DNA of 64,000 nt from Clusia tigrina (taxonomy: Eukaryota > Arthropoda > Insecta > Diptera > Clusiidae): NCBI GenBank assembly GCA_920105625.2, contig OV050031.1, forward strand, positions 229,959,194 through 230,023,193. Direction: 5' to 3'. How positions within the stretch are numbered: the first letter of the stretch is position 1; every line of letters starts with the position of its first letter. Below the pieces are notes generated by a model. The model did no database searches and was not told the origin of the DNA. It worked only from the letters and a program-made list of their open reading frames with translations. Shown piece by piece: positions 24,233-34,413 of this stretch. Made by a program: the position numbers and the translations under genes.

Positions 24233-26539
24233 ATGACGAAGGAAGCGCAAGGATTACTGCTGAGGCAGGAGCAAATTGGCGAAGCGATTGAAGAACTGGT
24301 CCGTAATTTTAAGAAAGACGGCAGGTTACGTAAGGACAACGTGTATTACCGCAAGCGAATAACACAGTTGCATGATCTGGGGAGAGAGTTCAACAATAAT
24401 CACGGACTGTTGTTGCCTCACGCAGTTGAGTACGGCAAGGGAAAATATTTTGCGGAAAATTACGCAGACTACATAAATAGTCTGGTCAACGAATGGGCAG
24501 ATACATTTAGTTCTGAATTAGAGGGACTAGGGCAAGAGATTGTGAGTTTGGTTTCGCCAGACGAGGAAATAAGGAACAGATTGAAATCAATAAAGTCAGA
24601 GGTGAAACTGTTTACTGGGAAAATAGTTGACCAGTTCGAAGCGAGTACGATCAGGGAAGAAGCTCAGGAATTGTGGAGGCAGGCGAACGCCGGAGGCGCT
24701 GTGTCACCGTTAGAGGTAGCGGATCAAGCCTTGACGGCAATCCAAAAAAGAACAGAAGAAAAGTTGTTCAGTTTTCATAAGAAAGCAGAAGATTGGAGAG
24801 CACAAAAAGAGTATCTGGAGAAGAAGGTAAAGGAACTTTCTCAGAGGTTGACGGAAACAGAGGAAGCAGCAACGCTGTTGGAAAAGGAGTGTGCGGAATT
24901 GAAAAGAGGACGGGCGACCAATAGGACCTCACTGAATAGGGAGAGATCAAAATCAGCATCAGCTGGATTTACGCAGACAGTATTGACATTGCCTCCGGAA
25001 GTTCGTTGGCCGGAATATTTAACACCAGAAGGGATAAGCCGCATGGTGAAGCCAAAATTAGTACTTAATGAAGAAAAGCAAGCGGAATTTTTGTTTGGCG
25101 CATCTGAAGTCGGTGTCGAGCCTTTTTCTCCGGGAAGCCCGATAAATAATAAAAATCAGGGATATCCGCCAAAGGAGCCGGAAGCAGTATCCGTGCAGCA
25201 AAGTTCCGATACTGTGGGCAGTATTTCGCCTGCACGAACAAACGATCGAAGAAAAATTAGTTTGAATCCGTCACTGACCAATTACCTCTCAGATCTGGGA
25301 GAAGAGAATTTGGAAACTACCAAAGAGATTAATAAAGCTAAGGTTTTACCAGCAATTGAGAAAACACAAAGTTATAAAATGGGCATTCTGCAAGTTGCTC
25401 ATGCGGTGGAGAAGTTGGTGCCCATGTTCTCAGGAGTCGAGTTTAATGACCTGAGAACTGAGATCCGGCGCTTCAAAGAAGGTTGTGAGCTAGCGCAACA
25501 GAGTGTTTCGGAAGCGGACGGGGAACACTTAATAAAGTGTATTAGGCAAAGAACCACAGGTGATGCGTTTGATTTACTGGTGCATAGCTCAGTAAGCACC
25601 CTGGCAGAATTATATGCACTTTTGGATAGGACGTATTTAAAACAAAAGTCATACGACTGTCTTGTACGGGAAATACAGGAATCAACTCAGAAACCAGGGG
25701 AGGAATTGAGAGCCTGGGGACGAAGGCTCCAGTCTCTGGGGAGCGCTGCTGAGACGGAAGCCAACAGGCAGTTTCCAGCAAATGTTGCAGCATACAAGGC
25801 TCAAGTAGAACGGACTATGATTTCTGTGTTCAAGGCAGGCCTGATAAATAGGGATTTAGCTAATTATACTCTTACTCTCACGCCGAGGAGTATGGCAGAG
25901 TTAGTGGAAGCGGTCTCTTTAGCTGAAGCAGCAATACAACAGCGAACGGCAACAGGTGGAATCTGCTGGACTGATGCTCCTGCAGAGGTAGGAACAGTAC
26001 AGCAGCAAAACAGATGTGGAGTCGGTGGATTGATAGGCCAATTTCCGCAACAAAGAGACCAAGAATTCTTAGTTGAGAAGTTTAAGGCAAGGAAACCCAT
26101 TTGCTCATTCTGTGATAATCCAGGGCATGCAAGGGATGAATGCGTTACACGGAAAAACACGCCCTATTGTATGGAGTGCCAAACATATGGTCATGAGGCA
26201 AGTAGACAGTGCCAAGTAGACACTAAATGGAATCAGAGTAAAAGGCAGCCAGCAACGAGTCGCCCGGTTCCACCCTTGAGGGACAGCAGGGGTAACTTCA
26301 GTAGTCCCAGAGTTAATTCAACAGAAGGAATTAACCAAGGAAGAAATCCTTTCAAAACTGGGAGTGGTCAGCAGCGACCAAATTGGAATTCCAGAAGTGA
26401 AGCAAGAATAAGCAACACCAAACAGGGGTTAAGATGCTTCTCATGTGGACAGATGGGACATCGGGCAGCGGAATGCAGGGATAGACAATCCCAACAAAGG
26501 AACCAGGGAAACTTCCAGCGGCCCAGTCGAGGCCAATAG
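24233..26539 (+). CDS. gag: Gag of the gypsy-like element
   Basis: Structural polyprotein that packages the RNA. The start is the first ATG in frame (24233, MTKEAQGLL); the open frame begins slightly upstream without an ATG. It encodes 768 residues, long for insect gypsy Gags. The N-terminal third is charged and helical with a coiled-coil-like stretch (about 24780-24900). A capsid-like region follows (FSGVEFNDLRTEIRRF onward). Near the C-terminus are zinc knuckles CSFCDNPGHARDEC (26101), a second Cys/His cluster YCMECQTYGHEASRQC (26166), and CFSCGQMGHRAAEC (26437). The frame is uninterrupted. Protease and pol follow in another frame after a 140-base gap. Confidence 0.9.
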   Translation: MTKEAQGLLLRQEQIGEAIEELVRNFKKDGRLRKDNVYYRKRITQLHDLGREFNNNHGLLLPHAVEYGKGKYFAENYADYINSLVNEWADTFSSELEGLGQEIVSLVSPDEEIRNRLKSIKSEVKLFTGKIVDQFEASTIREEAQELWRQANAGGAVSPLEVADQALTAIQKRTEEKLFSFHKKAEDWRAQKEYLEKKVKELSQRLTETEEAATLLEKECAELKRGRATNRTSLNRERSKSASAGFTQTVLTLPPEVRWPEYLTPEGISRMVKPKLVLNEEKQAEFLFGASEVGVEPFSPGSPINNKNQGYPPKEPEAVSVQQSSDTVGSISPARTNDRRKISLNPSLTNYLSDLGEENLETTKEINKAKVLPAIEKTQSYKMGILQVAHAVEKLVPMFSGVEFNDLRTEIRRFKEGCELAQQSVSEADGEHLIKCIRQRTTGDAFDLLVHSSVSTLAELYALLDRTYLKQKSYDCLVREIQESTQKPGEELRAWGRRLQSLGSAAETEANRQFPANVAAYKAQVERTMISVFKAGLINRDLANYTLTLTPRSMAELVEAVSLAEAAIQQRTATGGICWTDAPAEVGTVQQQNRCGVGGLIGQFPQQRDQEFLVEKFKARKPICSFCDNPGHARDECVTRKNTPYCMECQTYGHEASRQCQVDTKWNQSKRQPATSRPVPPLRDSRGNFSSPRVNSTEGINQGRNPFKTGSGQQRPNWNSRSEARISNTKQGLRCFSCGQMGHRAAECRDRQSQQRNQGNFQRPSRGQ

Positions 26540-26679
26540 ACTGGAAAGCCAAAAGAAAGAAAGTAATAATAAGGCCGGAAGTACGTGGGACTAGTAATGT
26601 AGGAACTACAGTCCAGGAGAAGGAGGAGCAGGAGGCTCTCCAGTATCACGAAGAGTTAGGGAATGGATACACGTCCATA

Positions 26680-27078
26680 TTGGGAACAAAAGGAGGTTGC
26701 TTCGCTATGAGCAGGATAGGTGATGCCTTCATCGAGATGCCCTGCGAGGAGGCGGTGAGTGGAAAGCTAGTGCTATTAGTAGATTCAGGGGCGGACACTA
26801 GCCTCGTAAAATCTACTGTTTTACGGAAGGGGCTAGACATTAATCAAATGGACTTAAGAACGCTTAACGGAGCGTTTGGAGGGTGCATTAGGACATTGGG
26901 GTCGCTCAGAATAGGGCACAGTGGAGTTAAGGGTATGAGTTTTAGAATGCACGCAGTGGAAGTCGATAGGAAAGGTATCCCGGCTGATGGGATAATTGGC
27001 CGCGATAATCTTTGGGGACGCACCATACTGGATGCGCTCGACAAGCAGTTATCATTCTATGATAACAATAAGCATTGA
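26680..27078 (+). CDS. Protease of the gypsy-like element
   Basis: Aspartic protease domain with the active-site motif LLVDSGADTSL (about 26785) and the flap/C-terminal IIGRDNLWGR. It is in the same frame as pol but ended by TGA at 27076-27078, 18 bases before the downstream frame starts. It is in a different frame from gag, so it would need frameshifting or a separate start. No ATG opens the frame. The stop is most simply a disabling mutation in one protease-pol frame. Confidence 0.8.
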   Translation: MGTKGGCFAMSRIGDAFIEMPCEEAVSGKLVLLVDSGADTSLVKSTVLRKGLDINQMDLRTLNGAFGGCIRTLGSLRIGHSGVKGMSFRMHAVEVDRKGIPADGIIGRDNLWGRTILDALDKQLSFYDNNKH

Positions 27079-27096
27079 ATCCTTACTTTTCCATTA

Positions 27097-29937
27097 ATGT
27101 CATGGCAGGAAGGAACCGTGACTAGGGTTAAGAAGTGTGGTATGGAGGTAGTAAACGGAAGGTCAACCAGAGTAGTTACTATGCATGTAAATACGAAACT
27201 TAGGACTGTTGTTTTACATAAGCAGCAGCTAGCGGAGGGCGTATATATGGGGGAAACCATAACGCACGTTGACAAGGGTAAGGTGTACGCTTGCGTACTC
27301 AACGCCTCAGAAAAGGACTACTATATGGATAAGGATTTTAGGCCTAAGTTCACTAGTTATGATAATTTTAAGGAACCGAATTATAGATCGGTAAATCAGA
27401 TTAAACAAGTTGATATAAGAAAAAGAATGGAGAGAGTGCTAGAATCACTGAAGTTAGACCCAAGCGTAAAATCAGAAGAGAAGGCATCAATAGAAGCCAT
27501 TTGTGCGTCATTCCATGACATATTTTTGCTGGAAGGAGACCAGTTAACATATACACCAGAGGTAGAGCATGAAATACCTACTAGAGTGGATCAAGCACCA
27601 ATTAACCAGAAACAGTACAGATTGCCGCAAGCTCACAAAGATGAGGTAAATAGGCAAGTGGAAGGGATGTTAAAGGATAACATAATTTCACCGAGTATCT
27701 CGCCTTGGAACTCACCAATAATTTTGGTACCAAAGAAGGGAGGTACTCAGGGTCAGAAGAAGTGGAGAATGGTCGTCGATTTTAGGAAATTGAACGACGC
27801 CACTATCAAGCACGTGTTTCCGATACCAAGGATAGAAGAGATTCTGGATCAATTGGGACACAGTAGATATTTTTCTACACTTGATTTAGCGAGTGGCTAC
27901 CACCAAGTTCTGGTGGATACCCAAGATAAGCTGAAAACCGCGTTCAGCACCGGTTTAGGCCATTATGAGTTCAATAGAATGCCGTTTGGATTAACAGGAG
28001 CAACGGCTACCTTCCAAAGGCTAATGAACCATGTGCTAACAGGCTTGCAAGGGTTAGATTGTTTTGTGTATCTGGATGATATTGTAATTTATGGGAAGAA
28101 CTTGCAGCAGCATTCGCAACGCTTGTGCAAGGTGCTCCAGAAATTACGAGAACACAATTTGAAATTGAACACGGAGAAGTGTCAATTTTTGCGAAGAGAG
28201 GTGGTTTATTTAGGCCATCGTTGCTCAGAGGCAGGAGCACTGCCTGACCCGCAGAAGGTGGAATGCGTTAAAAATCTAGCGATTCCGAGAAACAGAAAGG
28301 AAGTGCAAGCATTCCTAGGACTAGTGAACTATTATAGAAAGTTCGTGGAAGGACTAGCCGGAATTGCGTTGCCAATTAATAAGTTGCTACGTAAAGAAGC
28401 AAAGTTCGAATGGACAGAGAGATGTCAGCAAGCATTCGAGAGGCTAAAGGAAATAACTAGCTCGCCACCAATTTTGGCGTACCCCGACTTTGAGCAAACT
28501 TTTTTGTTGACCACTGATGCTAGCAATGAAGCATTAGGGGCGGTATTGTCACAAGGGGAAGTCGGTAATGACCGACCAATAGCATTCGCAAGCAGAGCGC
28601 TTAGCGACACGGAGAAGAGATACTCCACAATAGAAAAGGAATTTCTAGCCATAGTATGGGCTACAAAGAATTTTAGGGCATATCTGCTAGGACGCCCATT
28701 CAAGATATATACTGATCACCAGCCATTGAGAGGCATAGCCAATTTGAAAGACCAAACGTCTAGGCTAGCCAGGTTCAGACACAAATTGTCTGAGTATGAT
28801 TTTGAAATCATATACAAACCTGGGAAAAAGAATCTGAATGCGGATGCACTCAGCAGAGTACCGCAGGCACAGAAGGTATCAGTAGTGCAAACGAGGGCCA
28901 AGGCACGGTCAGATAAGGAGAAGGCCGAGAGAATTCAAGGGGATAAAATTGATGCAACAAGTAATGTTAGCAATGCTGGTGACGCTGCTAATGAACAAAG
29001 AGCCAGTAGTGTGGAATGGCTGAAGGATATAAAGGATATCCAGGCTGTGTTAAAGGGTTTCCATGATTCACCCCTAGGTGGACACCAGGGATTCTGGAAA
29101 ACCCATGACAGAATTAGGCGAGTATACGGAGGGAAGGGTATCCTCAAGGACATCAAGAAGTATATAAAGAGTTGTCCAAAATGTCAGGCCAACAAAAGTT
29201 CTCGGCTGACAAAGATGCCAATGGTGTTAACTGATACACCAAAACAGCCATTTGATAAAGTTCATATGGATATTGTAGGTATTTTACCTGAGAAAGTTTC
29301 GGGAAATAAATATATTTTGACGTTCCAAGATGATTTCTCAAAGTATATGGCGTGCGTGGCTATACCCGATGCTGAAGCAGGTACGGTGGCCAAGGCTTTC
29401 TTTGATGAAATAATAGCACGATACAACATACCTAAGGTTTTGATAACCGACAATGGTTCTAATTTTGTATCGAAGCTGTTCTCGGAAACATGTAAAATGC
29501 TGGGAGTTAAGAAGTTGCACATAACACCATATCATCCACAGGCGAATGGCTCATTGGAACGTAATCATCGACCTTTGGCCGAGTACTTGCGCAGTTTTGC
29601 CAAGGAAGACGGCTCGAATTGGGATCAATGGTTAACCACTGCAATGCATGTACACAATAATACGGTACATGTATCAACGAAGCAAACTCCGCTCTACGGG
29701 TTTGATTTTAACATGCCAGCAAATCTGAAGCGCAAATGTGCGCCAGTGTACAATGCTGATGACCCGAATAAAGTGCAAAAGTATCAGCTACAGCGAGCGC
29801 ACGAGTTGGTCATAGAAAATCAGGATTGCGCTAAACGAGTAGCCAGGGAGGCCTATAACAAGGTACTAAACCCAGTCGTTTTGAACGTGGGTGATCAGGT
29901 ACTCATGAGGAATCAGGCTAGGAGAAACAAATTCTGA
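27097..29937 (+). CDS. pol: Reverse transcriptase, RNase H and integrase of the gypsy-like element
   Basis: RT copies the element RNA, RNase H removes it, and integrase inserts the DNA. RT lies at about 27580-28150 with FVYLDDIVIYG (YLDD catalytic box at about 28068). RNase H carries TTDASNEALGAVLS and the YKPGKKNLNADALSR end. Integrase has its HHCC finger (HDSPLGGHQGFW ... CPKCQ) and core D, D and E in HMDIVG, TDNGSNF and NGSLERNHR. All catalytic residues I can check are intact. The frame closes at a TGA (29935-29937) inside the integrase C-terminal region; WIGPYVVAEI follows directly in the same frame, then a frame break near 30010. The tail is therefore lost. Confidence 0.9.
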   Translation: MSWQEGTVTRVKKCGMEVVNGRSTRVVTMHVNTKLRTVVLHKQQLAEGVYMGETITHVDKGKVYACVLNASEKDYYMDKDFRPKFTSYDNFKEPNYRSVNQIKQVDIRKRMERVLESLKLDPSVKSEEKASIEAICASFHDIFLLEGDQLTYTPEVEHEIPTRVDQAPINQKQYRLPQAHKDEVNRQVEGMLKDNIISPSISPWNSPIILVPKKGGTQGQKKWRMVVDFRKLNDATIKHVFPIPRIEEILDQLGHSRYFSTLDLASGYHQVLVDTQDKLKTAFSTGLGHYEFNRMPFGLTGATATFQRLMNHVLTGLQGLDCFVYLDDIVIYGKNLQQHSQRLCKVLQKLREHNLKLNTEKCQFLRREVVYLGHRCSEAGALPDPQKVECVKNLAIPRNRKEVQAFLGLVNYYRKFVEGLAGIALPINKLLRKEAKFEWTERCQQAFERLKEITSSPPILAYPDFEQTFLLTTDASNEALGAVLSQGEVGNDRPIAFASRALSDTEKRYSTIEKEFLAIVWATKNFRAYLLGRPFKIYTDHQPLRGIANLKDQTSRLARFRHKLSEYDFEIIYKPGKKNLNADALSRVPQAQKVSVVQTRAKARSDKEKAERIQGDKIDATSNVSNAGDAANEQRASSVEWLKDIKDIQAVLKGFHDSPLGGHQGFWKTHDRIRRVYGGKGILKDIKKYIKSCPKCQANKSSRLTKMPMVLTDTPKQPFDKVHMDIVGILPEKVSGNKYILTFQDDFSKYMACVAIPDAEAGTVAKAFFDEIIARYNIPKVLITDNGSNFVSKLFSETCKMLGVKKLHITPYHPQANGSLERNHRPLAEYLRSFAKEDGSNWDQWLTTAMHVHNNTVHVSTKQTPLYGFDFNMPANLKRKCAPVYNADDPNKVQKYQLQRAHELVIENQDCAKRVAREAYNKVLNPVVLNVGDQVLMRNQARRNKF

Positions 29938-32871
29938 CCTATGTGGATAGGTCCGTATGTAGTAGCAGAGATCCGAAGCCCAGTTACAACAGTCGTACGA
30001 TTAAGGGAAAAAATAAAAAGCTACATAATAATTTGTTGAAATTATTCCACGTTAGACCACACACCTAGATTCATGTGTTAATAGTGTTTTACAAGTGTAA
30101 ACACAAGAATAATAACATAACCAAGTACGTGTGTGTATCAAATAACACACACAGCACCGATTTTCAGAGTCAATGCCAGTAAAAGTGTGCCGCTTAAACT
30201 CGGGCAAGTAAAATTGACGTAATGAAAATCTGTTTAGTAAGCACTATTGCCGAATGAAGGCAGTAGAGAAGAATATTTTTTTTGTTGTACGTAGTAAATA
30301 ATAATAAACGGGTTCATTGCACGTATTTTTAAAATAAAATAAAATAATAATACATTCGTGGGTAAGTAATATAAAACTTCGAAAATGTACGTACATACAT
30401 ACGGCGGTGTATGCACTGAATTTTGACGCTTGAGCGTTAACGCCAAGCGGCGGAACTGCTGGTGAAGTAAGTATATATACGAGAATGTATATATGTGTAT
30501 AAGATAAAGAATGAATGTACGACTGTATATTTAAAGAAGTAAGTATTCTAGTTAAGAGGAATGGGTATGTACGTATGTATATTTTTGCAGATACTGCAGT
30601 AGGCTGTATGTAAATATACAAATCTTTTTTCTGTTCTTTAATTAGGAATTTAGTGTATGGGTAAATGAAGAAAGGCATATTAAAGGAATATGGGTATAGG
30701 TTAATTGATAAAATAGTGCCTTGAATGTATGTATGTAGCCATGTACGATCTAGGAAGAGACGATCGTTAATGGATATATACATATCAGGCTAGAAGTAAA
30801 TTTAAATAAAAAGTAATTGTATGCGAGGAAAGACATAGTCATGCAATGGACAAAGTTTTGACACAAACGGGATTATTTTATATAATCTGGTTTTTGTCGG
30901 AGGACAAATGAATTTGTTCAAAACTGAAATGAGTGGTAGCTCACGTGTTAAAAAAGAGCACGAAAAATTAATCAGAGCAAAACTGATGCCCTATATGGCT
31001 ATGAAAACACATAGTCCAGTCCTCTTTTCCTCCAGGATACGGTAGCAAATCCGATCATGTAAGGGGAAAAGACGAGTGGACGCAAATTGAATGATATAAC
31101 ATTCAATTATAGGAAAAACATGTTGTAGAAATATTGTTTTTTGTTTATATATTCAGGAATAGCGTATGTTTAAGAAAAGTTAGAGATTAAAAAAATTATA
31201 AACTGTGTAAAAGTTCAGATTAAAATTAAAGGTAGTTTAGAAAATAATTAATTTTTTAAAATCAAACTTTATAATGAAATAAGTGTTATAATAAAAAAAA
31301 AATACAAATCATACTAAATCAGAAAATTATACCCAAGAGTATATATAGTACATATAGTGTATTTATTTAAATATAATATAATTTTGAAATTCATCTATTA
31401 AATTGACTTATGAAATGTTCGACAAAAATTAAACAGAGAAGAAATATCAGACTAGAATGTATACTAGAAAATTAAGAAAATTATTGTAGGTGTTCTCTAA
31501 ATAACTCTGATGATGTGAAGCGAAGCAGGAAATTCCGGGAACAGCGGATATTGGAATACGGTGCGGACTAAGGGACCAACATAGTATTCGGAAAGATGCG
31601 TTTTTGAAAAACAGAGATTTTTGGCAGTTATCTAAGGTTTGTGACCCCAAGGATGCCAACATATTAGATTGGGGATGAATGGCGACGGATGTAATTTTAA
31701 TTTTGCGAAACGGGATATGGCCGCAGCATTTGAACGCGTTGTGGATGAGTTCTTGACTAGCAACGAAAAATAAACAAGTTTCCTTGCAGAGTCATGTTTT
31801 GAATTGGACAATTTTATAGTACAATGTCCACCCAGTGTATCACAATCTCAACAGAATCGATTTTGGATAAGTTGAAGATGGGTAAAAGCTTAAGGTGGGT
31901 GACTGAAACCACCACCAAATAAAATAAGCAGAGGAGATTTGGCTCACGGAAGTTAATTGCTTCATTGAATTATATGTCCAATCTAGGGTATGAGCATATG
32001 AAATGTGATTTACATATGATTTAATACAAGAGGACACAGAGACTGGTGACCGACCAGAGTACACAAATTACATCATTAAACGTGTATCTCAGAAAAATAC
32101 CGATTGTCTCCACATCAAAGCCAAACGATGTCAAATACCATTATGAGGAAGCTCAAGAGAAACAATTCCACCATAAAACGCATTGCTGCAAAGGAAGAAA
32201 GTGTATTGTAATCTCTCATGTATTCCAAATGTTTTTTACAAGTTGAATACTATAAGCAGAGGCAGTACCACTTACAGCCGTGGGGCACACTATATAAATG
32301 GAAAGAAGAAGGCCACTAAAAGCAAAGTTTTAATGGCCAACCAGATCGCCAACCTATAACATCTTTGTACGTACCGATCCAGAAAGAAGGGAGGGGTATG
32401 CAGAGTTCATCGAGGGACTTCACTCTCGCAGGACGGACGTTACCAGGACCAACAATTGCAGAGGACCCTATTTATAAGATGCGTAGCTAAATATGTAATT
32501 AGTTTGTAATTTTGTTTGTATATACGCCAGTGAGAAAAGAGTCGATGAAATATAAAAAGGGGAATATAACTAAAAAAAAAAGATAGAAATAAAAGAACAA
32601 AATAAAACAAAAGGAAAAAAAGAAGAAAAAAAAGATAGAAATAAAGGAACAAAATAAAACAAAAGAGGAAAAAAGAAAGGAACACAAAAGTAAAAAGAAC
32701 AGAATACAATAATCGAACCCAAATAAGGCGAATTTGAAAAAAGAAAAACTATACATATGTACTATAGGATTAAGAAAATGCACAGATTGTTTAAAGTGCA
32801 GAAAAGAGAAAAATACTGTAAGATTCATTAGAAGTTAGTTGCACTAACTTCTTTTAGAAAGAGGGGAGGGA
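29938..32871 (+). other. 3' region of the gypsy-like element, no recognisable env
   Basis: The first 120 bases are the broken end of integrase. The remaining 2.7 kb has many stops in all plus frames. A purine-rich stretch at 32570-32690 contains a roughly 56-bp direct duplication of AAAGATAGAAATAAA-type sequence. The polypurine tract agaaagaggggaggga (32857-32871) abuts the 3' LTR. Confidence 0.6.
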
Positions 32872-33371
32872 TGTTGTGAGCTAGAATCAAGCTGCCTGCG
32901 CGTAGTGTCTCACAGCATCGACAACTAACAGATGCCACACATTCTGTGTGATTAGCATGTGTTAAAGTTGCTTAAGAAAGCACATATTTTTAGGGTGCGA
33001 GTATTTAAAATTAATATTACCTATGTAATATTTATTATGTAAACTTTTAGGGTGCTACAGTTTTGCAGTCGAGCCACCGAAGGGCATTCAAAGTTAGAAT
33101 GCACCATCAACATTTCAGATTGGCGTAGGTCAGTTGGCCAACTGACACCAATTAACAGGTGCGAAACTGGAACACCAGAAAGGTCAGTTTTTGTATTGTA
33201 ATTGTGAATTGCAAATAGTATATAAGAGTTAGTATTCTAAGAAATAAAGGCTTGTGATTTTAAAAACTAAAAGTGTAATGTAGTGATTTTTACAAAGAGT
33301 GATTTAGGCTTTTCAGATACACGCGCGCAGCAGAAGGACGTCCCCCGTCAAACAAGGACAATACCCCAACA
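32872..33371 (+). repeat. 3' LTR of the gypsy-like element
   Basis: Starts TGTTGTGAGC right after the polypurine tract and ends CCCCAACA, followed by the CGGC target duplication. Confidence 0.95.
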
Positions 33372-34413
33372 CGGCCGGCGTCGTTCGCCCAAGTCGGCGT
33401 CGGCAGCGCTAGTTTCCCGACGGCGTCGAGGCGGCGGCAAAACCACACGGTGGTCGGCACTGCTGTGCTATCGCCCCGTATTTCAGGTGGTACCAACATT
33501 GGCCAGGCGCTCTGAAGCGATCTCGGTGCCGGCTGGGGCTGCGGGTATCAACGCGAACCCTCTGAAGTGGGGGCGTTATTTTATGCAGCAGCTCTTGATT
33601 CTCCAGCGTTAGTGCCACGAGCTGTGCCACTGACTGGCGCAGTGCGGCAAGCTCTGCGTGCACGGAGTTACCCGTTGAATCGTGCGACGATCTGTTCGCG
33701 AATGGAGAGCGGGGGCTCGGAGACGAGAGTGGAGGTGACGTAGCCGCCACTGTAGGTCTATTAACGACCAGCTCGTCAGCTGCCTCTGCGAGCTCCTCCA
33801 GGCTGGTACCTTTCAAAATCTTCAGAAGCGTTGACAGCGGCATCAAATCGAGCCACTTCACTCGGATGACGTCATCCGTGGCCCTGTCACCTGCCAAGGC
33901 GCCCATCTGCCGCAGGAGTTGAGACGGCTTCCTGTCACCCAGTTCGAGTTGGGTGAGCAGCTTGTGGAGCTGTCGATCCGCCGAGTCGGTGAGGCTATTT
34001 AGTATGGCTGCCTTCAGCGCCTCATACTTCCCCACGGGCGGCACTGTGCGGAGTACATCCGCAACCTCGGAAATAGTCTCCGGGTCGAGCGCCACAACTA
34101 CTAAATTGTAACGGCTGTTGTCGTTGCGCACATGGTGGACCTGGAACGCGGCCTCTATCTGATAAAACCACAGATCGAGGTTACTCATCCAGAAAGGTGG
34201 GAGCCGGCAGCTGTTCACTGCCTCGATCGCGGGCGGCGACGAAAAGGAGGCGTGTCCCCCAGGTTCCCCTGCACGGTGTGGCGGCGGGTGTGTCGGTAGC
34301 AGCAATGGCGTTGGCATAGCCAGCTGTGCGTGCGCATGCACGTGCGGTGGTTGTGGCTGCTGGTGCGGAGCGTACGTTGCTTGAGTCGGCGGCTGCTCCG
34401 GTGGTGCCGGCGG
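33372..34413 (-). pseudogene. gag fragment of the split CsRn1-type element
   Basis: It encodes a Pro/Ala-rich start, a capsid-like region (LPPFWMSNLDLWFYQIEAAF) and the unusual CHCC finger CWYHLKYGAIAQQCRPPC of CsRn1-lineage Gag. A three-residue deletion lies near LMPLS relative to the younger copy. The 5' end stops at 34413, exactly at the TSD of the DNA transposon; the missing start is at 44195 onward. The 3' end stops at 33372, at the TSD of the gypsy-like element. Confidence 0.85.

Larger units (their letters stand above)
22608..33371 (+). mobile_element. Ty3/gypsy-like LTR retrotransposon, full length, inserted in the split element
   Basis: LTRs are 505 bp (22608-23112) and 500 bp (32872-33371), both starting TGTTGTGAGC and ending CCCCAACA. 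The target duplication is CGGC at 22604-22607 and 33372-33375. The order gag, protease, RT-RNase H-integrase is on the plus strand. The LTRs differ at roughly a dozen sites plus one 5-base indel. Three lesions are visible: a TGA between protease and pol, a TGA near the end of pol, and a frame break after it. No envelope gene is recognisable in the 2.8 kb 3' region. Confidence 0.95.

Noticed and set aside
32440..32828. Phe-rich minus-strand frames
   Set aside because: They are the reverse of the A-rich duplicated stretch before the polypurine tract, not proteins.
30000..32870. Envelope gene in the gypsy-like element
   Set aside because: The plus strand is full of stops, and I see no leader, cleavage site or membrane anchor.
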